Below, in pieces: positions 1-4,844 of a stretch of DNA of 6,109 nt. This DNA comes from CAYUYH01 sp964449175. GTDB lineage: Bacteria > Planctomycetota > Phycisphaerae > SM23-33. The translations under genes were made by a program, and so were the position numbers. The stretch covers positions 1-6,109 of the forward strand of contig CAYUYH010000166.1 of assembly GCA_964449175.1 (NCBI GenBank), in the 5' to 3' direction. The notes beneath the pieces were generated by a model, which saw nothing but the letters and a program-made list of their open reading frames with translations, made no database searches and was not told the origin of the DNA. Within the stretch, counting starts at the first letter, position 1. Each line of letters starts with the position of its first letter.

Positions 1-786
1 CCAGTCGGCTGCTGCGGCGGTGAGGTGGGGCAGGTCGCAGGCCGCCACCAGCCAGGCCGCCCGCGGCGCCCATCGCATCGCCGCCAGCAGGCCGGCCAGG
101 GGGCCTTGCGCGTCCGGCACGTCGGGGAGGCGAGGAAGATGGCGGGCACCGGCCGTCACCTCGCCGGCGCCGACGACCACCACCTGCCGCGTCGCGCCGG
201 CCAGCACGTCTGCCGTCCGCTCCAGCCAGGTCCTGCCGCCCGAGGCGATCAGGTGCTTGGGCCTGCCCATCCGCCGGCTTGCCCCGCCGATCATGACCGC
301 GCCGTAGACGGGCGTCTGCCGCCACCGCTGGGTGAGCTCGTCGGTGAGCAATCTTGCGAACGCCTCCTGGCGGTCGGCGCCCTCGGCCAGTGCGGCCAGG
401 ATGTTGTCTGCCTCCGGCGGCGGCGAGGTTTCTTCCTCGCCGAGCAGGTAGACCGTGGGCAGGGGCAACTGCTTGTGGCCCTCGACCAGCACCAGGTCGT
501 ACCGCTCGGCCAGCGTGGCCAGCGTGCGCTCGAGGTGCTCGCCGCCTCGCGGGTGTCGGCGGGCCAGCTCCTCGTCGGGCGAGAGCAGGAACACGTCGCC
601 GCCGGCGCGGAACAGGCGGTCGCTGTCCTTACCGGGCCGGTCCACGTCGATGGCTGTGCGGGTGTGCTTGACGACGGCGACCGCCAGGCCCTGGGCGGCG
701 AGGGTCGGCAGGGCGGCTTCGATCAGGCCGGTCTTGCCGGACCCGCTCCAGCCCCGCACGGCCAGGATGGGCAGGTCATCGAGCAT
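1..786 (-). CDS. mobBA: MobB-MobA fusion (molybdopterin-guanine dinucleotide synthesis), 3' end cut by window
   Basis: Fusion of the MobB GTP-binding adaptor and the MobA guanylyltransferase, which attaches GMP to molybdopterin to give the MGD form of Moco in the cytoplasm. 262 codons are visible with no stop, so the C-terminal part of MobA lies outside the window. MobB part, about residues 1-158: P-loop GWSGSGKT at 12-19, VKH at 39-41, the typical D-x-D-x-PGKDSDR stretch at 47-57, and LVEGHKQLPLP at 100-110. MobA part, from about 160: nucleotide-binding GGASRRMGRPKHLI at 167-180, GPLAGLLAAM at 228-237 and ACDLPHL at 249-255 with the expected metal-binding Asp. The ATG at 786 is chosen because GAGGA sits 5 nt upstream; an in-frame ATG at 798 is possible but lacks a good ribosome site. 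It overlaps the preceding MOSC-MogA gene by 11 nt, suggesting translational coupling. The family assignment is secure; the function of the fused form is inferred. Confidence 0.93.
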   Translation of the reverse strand, partial: MLDDLPILAVRGWSGSGKTGLIEAALPTLAAQGLAVAVVKHTRTAIDVDRPGKDSDRLFRAGGDVFLLSPDEELARRHPRGGEHLERTLATLAERYDLVLVEGHKQLPLPTVYLLGEEETSPPPEADNILAALAEGADRQEAFARLLTDELTQRWRQTPVYGAVMIGGASRRMGRPKHLIASGGRTWLERTADVLAGATRQVVVVGAGEVTAGARHLPRLPDVPDAQGPLAGLLAAMRWAPRAAWLVAACDLPHLTAAAADW

Positions 787-1741
787 GGCCGTCCTCATCG
801 CCCGGCGTGGCGCAGTCGGCCGGGTCGCCTCGTAGCTTGGCCAGGCCGTGCGGCAGGGCGCGCAGGATGACGGCGAGGTTCTCGGTCGCCGCGCGAGGCG
901 AGCCGGGCAGGTTGACGATCAGCGTGCTCCCGCGAATGCCCGACACGCCGCGCGAGAGAATCCCGTGAGCTGTCTTGGCCAACGAGGCTGCGCGCATGGC
1001 CTCGTCCAGGCCCGGCGTCGGGCGCTGGATCACGGCCCGCGTCGCCTCGGGCGTGACGTCGCGCGGGGCGAAGCCCGTCCCGCCCACGGTAACGATAAGG
1101 TCGATTCCGTGCCCGTCGCAGTAATGCCTCAGTCGCTCGGCGATCAGCCGCTGATCATCCGGCACGATCTCCGCGCGGTAGACGTGCGCGCCGAGGGCGT
1201 CGATCAGTCGCTTGGCGACGGCCGGCCCGGCGGTGTCGGCTCGCTGACCGACCGACGCCTTGTCGCTGACGGTCAGCACGACGGCCTGGAACACGTCGCG
1301 CGGAATCGCCTCCAGCACCTCGACCGGGTCGCCCGCTCGCGCCTGCCCGCCGGCGACGACCCGGCAGAACACGCCGGCCCGCGGCATGATGCAGTCGCCC
1401 GTGAGGCGCTGGATGCGGCAGGGGTCGTGGCAGACCTTCCCGATCTGCGTGACAGACAGCTCGACCGCTTCGCCGACCCTCAGCCGGCTGCCGAGGCCCA
1501 GCGCGGGCAGGTCCACGCCGGAGACCACCAAGTTCTCGGCGAACGCGCCGGGCTGGACGGCGGGGAGCTTGCGAGCGACGGTCTGGATGTCCTCAGCCGC
1601 CAAGATGCTCACCTGCCGGTGGCCGGGGCCGGCGTGGCCGTCGCCTTCGATGCCGACCTCGGCGCGGAAGACGGCCGAGGGTGTCGGCGACTTCGGCTCG
1701 CCCTTGGCGGGACTGGTGCAGATGGCTTCGATCTTCGCCAT
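776..1741 (-). CDS. MOSC domain fused to MogA-type molybdopterin adenylyltransferase
   Basis: Two-domain protein of 321 residues. The MOSC domain (about 1-145) shows GIEGDGHAG at 30-38, GAFAENL at 65-71, IGKVCHDPC at 100-108 and GDCIMPRAGVF at 115-125. MOSC domains are found in Moco sulfurases and YiiM-like proteins, and their conserved cysteine is thought to carry sulfur or bind the cofactor; Cys104 and Cys117 are the candidates here. The MogA/MoaB domain (about 150-305) shows VLTVSD at 155-160, VPDD at 193-196, VGGTGFAPRDVTPEAT at 219-234 and NLPGSPRAATENL at 277-289. These match the MPT-binding and catalytic segments of enzymes that adenylylate molybdopterin before MoeA inserts molybdate. 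The ATG at 1741 has GAGGA 9 nt upstream overlapping the moaC stop codon, and the N-terminus (MAKIEAICTS) is typical of MOSC proteins. It lies 12 nt after moaC and overlaps mobBA by 11 nt. Adenylylation is a confident call; the role of the MOSC part is inferred. Confidence 0.92.
   Translation of the reverse strand: MAKIEAICTSPAKGEPKSPTPSAVFRAEVGIEGDGHAGPGHRQVSILAAEDIQTVARKLPAVQPGAFAENLVVSGVDLPALGLGSRLRVGEAVELSVTQIGKVCHDPCRIQRLTGDCIMPRAGVFCRVVAGGQARAGDPVEVLEAIPRDVFQAVVLTVSDKASVGQRADTAGPAVAKRLIDALGAHVYRAEIVPDDQRLIAERLRHYCDGHGIDLIVTVGGTGFAPRDVTPEATRAVIQRPTPGLDEAMRAASLAKTAHGILSRGVSGIRGSTLIVNLPGSPRAATENLAVILRALPHGLAKLRGDPADCATPGDEDGHAR
792..796 (-). promoter_or_regulatory. Ribosome binding site deciding the mobBA start
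   Basis: GAGGA on the minus strand ends 5 nt before the ATG at 786 and lies inside the last codons of the upstream gene. It favours that ATG over the one 12 nt earlier, which has no purine-rich sequence in front of it. Confidence 0.55.
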
Positions 1742-1753
1742 GTCGGCGGGTCC

Positions 1754-2239
1754 TCAGGTCGGTCTCTTCCGTTTCCAGTTTCCGCTCTTGCCGCCGGTCT
1801 TGCTCAGCAGGCGGATCGGGCCTATCTCGATGCCCTTGCCGGCGGACTTGACCATGTCGTAGACGGTCAGGGCCGCGACGGCGGCGGCCGTCAGGGCCTC
1901 CATCTCCACGCCGGTCTTGCCCGTGCAGGCCACGTGGCTGGTCAGGCGAACGTGATCGTCGCCCAGCTCGGCGTCGACGGCGATCGCGTCGAGGGGGAGC
2001 GGATGGCACATGGGGATAAGCTCGGCGGCGCGTTTCGCGGCCTGGATGCCGGCGATCCGGGCGGTCTCCAGGACGCTGCCCTTTTCCAGGCCGCCGCGGC
2101 CGGCGAGCCGCTTGGCCAGCGCCCGCCCGACGTGGACGACCGCCTCGGCCTCGGCCGTACGGGCGGTGGGGCGCTTGGCGGAGACGTTGACCATCCTGGC
2201 CCGCCCGGCGCTGTCTGTGTGGGTGGATCGCTTGGTCAT
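1754..2239 (-). CDS. moaC: Cyclic pyranopterin monophosphate synthase MoaC
   Basis: MoaC acts with the radical-SAM enzyme MoaA in the first step of Moco synthesis, converting 3',8-cyclo-GTP to cyclic pyranopterin monophosphate. The 161-residue product matches the family length. Key residues align with the E. coli enzyme as I recall it: Lys53, His79 in PMCHPL, Glu112 and Glu114 in TGVEMEALTAA, Asp128 and Lys131 in YDMVK, and Lys147 in LLSKTGGKSG. The start at 2239 is chosen because the N-terminus (THTDSAGRARMVNVSAK) then matches other MoaC proteins. The reading frame stays open further upstream, but only inside moeA. AGGA lies 10 nt before the ATG, within the last moeA codons; the gap to the moeA stop is 4 nt. 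moaA is not in the window, so its partner must be encoded elsewhere. Cytoplasmic. Confidence 0.97.
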   Translation of the reverse strand: MTKRSTHTDSAGRARMVNVSAKRPTARTAEAEAVVHVGRALAKRLAGRGGLEKGSVLETARIAGIQAAKRAAELIPMCHPLPLDAIAVDAELGDDHVRLTSHVACTGKTGVEMEALTAAAVAALTVYDMVKSAGKGIEIGPIRLLSKTGGKSGNWKRKRPT

Positions 2240-2243
2240 TCTG

Positions 2244-3461
2244 TTACCGTCCTGGCACGGCCATCCACGGCCGAAAGTCCACGATCCACCCGGCGGGCAG
2301 TTCGCCGCGACCGGCGGGGATCGTCGCCAGCCCGTCCGCCTGGCCCGCGGCGATGAGATCGGCTGATCCATGCGAGGCGACGGGCTTGAGCAAGGGTCCG
2401 CGGGGGCCCTGCGCGACGCGGACCAGGGCGAACCGCACGCGGTCGGCGTCTTTGCGGATGGGCCGGGCGAGCGGAAGGCGCATGATCGGCGAACACTGCT
2501 GGGCGGGCAGGCCGGCCAGCCGTCGCAGCGCCGGCGCGACATACACGCAGAAGGTTGCGGCCACGCTGACCGGGTTGCCCGGCAGGCCGAAGATGTGCCG
2601 CCCGCCGGCCCGCGTGGCATAGAGCAGCGGCTTGCCCGGCTTCTGTGCGACGCCGTGGAGCCGCACGGTCGCGCCGATCTGCCTGACGGCCTGCGGTACG
2701 AGGTCGTACTTGCCGACCGAGACGCCGCCGGTGATCAGCACGACGTGCGCCCGGCGGCAGGTGAGCTTGATCGCGGCGGCGAGCTTGGCCAGGTCGTCGG
2801 CGACGATCCGCGGGGCCAGGCCATCGCAGCCGGCGGCTGAGACGAACGCCTGGAGCGTCGGCCCGTTGGAGTCGCGCAGTTGATGCGGTCCGACGCGCGC
2901 GGCTGGGGAGGTGACCTCTCGGCCGGTGCACAGGATCGCCACGGTCGGCCGGGCGTGGACCTTGACCCTGGCCGCTCCGGCAGAGGCGCAGATTCCCATG
3001 TGCACGGGGGCCAGCACCGTGCCCTTGGGCAGCACGGGGGCGCCCTTGGCGGCCTCTTCGCCTCGGCGGCGGATGTTTGCTCCGGGGGCGACCGGTCCGC
3101 GGAAGGCGACCGCGGCGTCGGCGGCGCTTGTCAGCTCGACCGGCACGACGGCGTCGGCGCCGGGCGGGACGTTCGCCCCGGTCAGAATCCGCACGCAGGC
3201 GCCGGGCCTGACGCGCGGCCTGGCGGTGCTGCCGGCGGCGACCTCTCCCGTCAGCGGGAGGCGCGCCGCGCCGCCGGCCAGGTCGCGCGACCGCACGGCG
3301 TAGCCGTCCATCGCTGATCGGTCGGCCGGGGGCGAGTCGCGGTCGGCCCGGACGTCGGCCGCCAGGCAACAACCCAGCGCGTCGGTCAGCCGGCGACTGG
3401 TCGCAGGCAAGGGCCTGACGTGGCGCATAACGATGTCGAGGGCCTCGCGGGGCCTGATCAT
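2244..3461 (-). CDS. moeA: Molybdopterin molybdenumtransferase MoeA
   Basis: MoeA inserts molybdate into adenylylated molybdopterin, releasing AMP and active Moco. The 405 residues match the usual length. Landmarks in order: DRSAMDGYAVR at 47-57, RILTGANVPPGADAVV at 91-106, NIRRRGEE at 129-136, a MogA-like domain with ILCTGREV at 176-183 and DSNG at 197-200, LITGGVSVGKYD at 242-253, KPGKP at 274-278 and the active-site loop LPGNPVS at 293-299. The C-terminal MoeA domain IV runs from about 325. Position 181 is Arg in the motif that usually reads TGDE; the following Glu182 is kept. The ATG at 3461 gives the standard N-terminus (MIRPREALDIV). The frame continues to a TTG at 3539 that would add 26 unconserved residues, and I reject it. 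The ribosome site before 3461 is weak. First gene of the minus-strand Moco operon, probably driven by the promoter at 3551-3580. Confidence 0.96.
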   Translation of the reverse strand: MIRPREALDIVMRHVRPLPATSRRLTDALGCCLAADVRADRDSPPADRSAMDGYAVRSRDLAGGAARLPLTGEVAAGSTARPRVRPGACVRILTGANVPPGADAVVPVELTSAADAAVAFRGPVAPGANIRRRGEEAAKGAPVLPKGTVLAPVHMGICASAGAARVKVHARPTVAILCTGREVTSPAARVGPHQLRDSNGPTLQAFVSAAGCDGLAPRIVADDLAKLAAAIKLTCRRAHVVLITGGVSVGKYDLVPQAVRQIGATVRLHGVAQKPGKPLLYATRAGGRHIFGLPGNPVSVAATFCVYVAPALRRLAGLPAQQCSPIMRLPLARPIRKDADRVRFALVRVAQGPRGPLLKPVASHGSADLIAAGQADGLATIPAGRGELPAGWIVDFRPWMAVPGR

Positions 3462-3525
3462 GGCACGTCGACTCGCTGTCCACGAAGGGGAGGGCACTAG
3501 GCTTGCCTCATTCAGCGCGATGACC

Positions 3526-3538
3526 TGAGCAGTGCTCA
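3526..3538. promoter_or_regulatory. Perfect 13-bp palindrome, candidate operator of the Moco operon
   Basis: TGAGCA-G-TGCTCA is a perfect inverted repeat with 6-bp arms around one base. It would sit at about +6 to +18 relative to the start point expected from the -10 box at 3551-3556, a usual place for a repressor site. A one-base spacer cannot form an RNA hairpin loop, so a dimeric DNA-binding protein is the more natural reading. I do not recognise it as the site of a known regulator. Confidence 0.4.
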
Positions 3539-3550
3539 AGTTGCCGCACC

Positions 3551-3580
3551 ACTATACCTTGGGCGGTCGGGGCTTTCCAA
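3551..3580 (-). promoter_or_regulatory. Predicted sigma70-like promoter of the moeA operon
   Basis: On the minus strand, TTGGAA (3580-3575, 4 of 6 matches to TTGACA) and TATAGT (3556-3551, 5 of 6 matches to TATAAT) are separated by 18 bp. This is the best promoter match in the intergenic region. It would start transcription near 3544, giving a moeA leader of about 83 nt. Confidence 0.5.
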
Positions 3581-3654
3581 GCTTGCATCGGCCCGGGCGC
3601 CCGGAGGAGGGGCCAAGCGGGGGCCATTCCGGCGGCCAAGTGGCCGGGCCTTAC

Positions 3655-3671
3655 TAATATCGCCATTGGCG
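3655..3671. promoter_or_regulatory. AT-rich -10-like box next to a short palindrome
   Basis: TAATAT at 3655-3660 is the most AT-rich hexamer on the HD-GYP side and resembles a -10 box for the plus strand, but no convincing -35 lies 16-18 bp upstream. It abuts CGCCA-T-TGGCG at 3661-3671, a perfect 5+1+5 palindrome. TATCG (3658-3662) and CGATA (3677-3681) form an overlapping second inverted repeat. This could be the control site of the plus-strand gene. In such GC-rich DNA, short palindromes also arise by chance. Confidence 0.25.
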
Positions 3672-3761
3672 GAAGTCGATACCCATAGTGTGGCTGCGCG
3701 TTGGGGGCGCGGCTGGCGATTGGCGCATGGGTGGGCCGGCAGTGTGTGTAGTCGCCGGCGG

Positions 3762-3768
3762 AAAGGAG
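3762..3768 (+). promoter_or_regulatory. Ribosome binding site deciding the HD-GYP start
   Basis: AAAGGAG ends 9 nt before the ATG at 3778. It selects that ATG over earlier in-frame starts such as the GTG at 3688, which would add 30 residues of non-conserved sequence before the first membrane helix. Confidence 0.8.
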
Positions 3769-3777
3769 TCGTCCGAA

Positions 3778-4764
3778 ATGGGCGCACCAATACCCTCGAT
3801 CATTCGGCGGCTGGCGCCGAAGGTCCGACCCCAGCTCATCATCGTGGGCGTGTTCCTTGTGCTGCTGGGGCTGCTGAACATCCTTCTGGTGAATCAGCGG
3901 GTCATCCTGCAGCTGTTCTACGTGCCGGTCGTATTCGCCGCGTGGCGCATGTGCAAGCGGGACGCCGTCGGCATAGCCGGGCTGGGAGCCTTGATGGTGA
4001 TGGCCTACGCCATCTATGTGCCCGCGAAGCTCGTCGGGCGGACCGACAGCATGCTGCGGTGGCTGGACCTGGTCGTGTGGGGCGGCATCCTCGTCGTCAC
4101 GGCCTACGTGGTATCGGTTCTGCGCAATCGGACGGAGCAGGCCATGCGCAACCTCCAGCGCGCCTACAGCGGCGTGCTGGCGATACTGACCAAGTTCATC
4201 CAGACGGTCGACGTCGACACCGAGGCGCACAGCGTCCGCGTGTCCACGTGCGCCGCCCGCATCGCCGACGAGATGGGCCTGGGGCAGGCGGGCGTGGAAG
4301 AGGCCCGCATCGCCGGGCTGCTGCACGACGTGGGCAAGGTGGAGGTCAGCGTGGAGATTCTTCGCAAGGCGGCTGTGCTTTCCGAGCAGGAGCTGTCGGC
4401 CATCCAGACCCACACAACGCGCGGGTCGGACATGGTCAAGCCGGTCGGCGGGATGCTCTCAGGCATCGCCGACGACATCGAGAATCACCACGAGAAGTTC
4501 GACGGCAGCGGCTACAGGGGGCTAAAGGCCGAGCAGATTCCCATGACGGCCAGGATCATCGCGGTGGCGGACGCGCTTGACGCTCTGGTGTCGGACCGCC
4601 CCTACCGCAAGGGCGTGGGCATATTCGAGGCACTGGACACGGTCCAGGCGGCCTCGGGGACGCACTTCGACCCGAAGGTGGTCGCGGCGCTCAAGAGAAT
4701 GGTCGACCGCGACGGGGAGAATGCCGTCGCAGTGGGCGGCGCCGAGCAGTTCGCGGCGCGCTAG
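3778..4764 (+). CDS. Membrane-anchored HD-GYP domain protein, probable cyclic-di-GMP phosphodiesterase
   Basis: 328 residues. The N-terminus has four likely membrane helices (about 19-38, 43-57, 63-81 and 95-115). Basic residues lie at 10-17, 57-61 and 116-118, which places both ends in the cytoplasm. A helical linker (about 116-140) leads to an HD-GYP domain (about 141-310). Likely metal ligands are kept: His151 in EAHSVRVS, the HD pair His183-Asp184 in LLHDVGK, His212, His237-His238 and Asp265 in IAVADALDAL; SDRPYRK follows at 272-278. HD-GYP enzymes usually hydrolyse cyclic-di-GMP to pGpG or GMP. The GYP loop reads DGSGYRGLK (242-250), one residue shorter than the common DGSGYPxGLKG form and without its proline, so substrate or activity may differ. 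No DNA-binding, receiver or GGDEF domain is present; the input signal probably comes through the membrane segment. It is divergent from the Moco operon and 80 bp upstream of the TPR gene. Confidence 0.88.
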   Translation: MGAPIPSIIRRLAPKVRPQLIIVGVFLVLLGLLNILLVNQRVILQLFYVPVVFAAWRMCKRDAVGIAGLGALMVMAYAIYVPAKLVGRTDSMLRWLDLVVWGGILVVTAYVVSVLRNRTEQAMRNLQRAYSGVLAILTKFIQTVDVDTEAHSVRVSTCAARIADEMGLGQAGVEEARIAGLLHDVGKVEVSVEILRKAAVLSEQELSAIQTHTTRGSDMVKPVGGMLSGIADDIENHHEKFDGSGYRGLKAEQIPMTARIIAVADALDALVSDRPYRKGVGIFEALDTVQAASGTHFDPKVVAALKRMVDRDGENAVAVGGAEQFAAR

Positions 4765-4793
4765 GCGGGACCGGCCGGCCGGCGAAGTCCGCG

Positions 4794-4812
4794 CAGGCCT
4801 CTGGCGGGCCTG
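4794..4812 (+). repeat. Intergenic hairpin between the HD-GYP and TPR genes
   Basis: CAGGCC (4794-4799) and GGCCTG (4807-4812) form a perfect 6-bp stem around a 7-nt loop. No T-run follows, so it is not a classical intrinsic terminator. It could be a weak attenuator, an RNA-processing site or chance in GC-rich DNA. The next gene starts 33 bp later. Confidence 0.25.
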
Positions 4813-4834
4813 ATCCGAGAGAAGACGAGGTATT

Positions 4835-4840
4835 GGAGGA
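4835..4840 (+). promoter_or_regulatory. Ribosome binding site deciding the TPR-protein start
   Basis: GGAGGA ends 4 nt before the ATG at 4845. It overlaps the alternative in-frame TTG at 4833, which therefore cannot use it, so the ATG is preferred. Confidence 0.75.
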
Positions 4841-4844
4841 TGGA

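Larger units (their letters stand above)
3462..3777. other. Divergent intergenic region between the Moco operon and the HD-GYP gene
   Basis: These 316 bp lie between two genes transcribed away from each other, so both operons should be controlled here. I find a sigma70-like promoter toward moeA, a 13-bp palindrome just downstream of it, a second short palindrome beside an AT-rich box, and a strong ribosome site for the plus-strand gene. Open frames here have no recognisable protein and poor start contexts. I do not recognise a Moco riboswitch; the predicted moeA leader of about 83 nt would be short for one. Confidence 0.7.

Noticed and set aside
25..870. 281-codon plus-strand frame opposite mobB-mobA
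   Set aside because: The minus strand here encodes MobB and MobA motifs in the correct order; the plus-strand translation has none.
848..2356. 502-codon open frame on the plus strand across the Moco genes
   Set aside because: It lies antisense to MOSC-MogA and MoaC, both of which have clear conserved catalytic motifs. Its translation is low-complexity Gly/Asp/Arg/Ala-rich sequence with no recognisable domain, as expected from GC-rich antisense frames.
2236..3483. Second long minus-strand frame (415 codons) within moeA
   Set aside because: It is the shifted frame of moeA and translates to Arg/Pro/Gly-rich sequence without motifs; the moeA frame holds all the active-site segments.
3462..3539. 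26-residue N-terminal extension of MoeA from a TTG
   Set aside because: The extension is not conserved in MoeA, uses a rare start and would cross the palindrome just downstream of the predicted transcription start; the ATG at 3461 gives the normal N-terminus.
3462..3550. Moco riboswitch in the moeA leader
   Set aside because: The predicted leader is only about 83 nt and I see no multi-stem arrangement resembling that class. A covariance-model search would settle it.
3629..3648. GC-rich inverted repeat (GGCCA-AG-TGGCC core) in the intergenic region as a terminator
   Set aside because: Its loop is only 2-4 nt, it has no T-run on either side, and it lies between divergent genes where no transcript should end.
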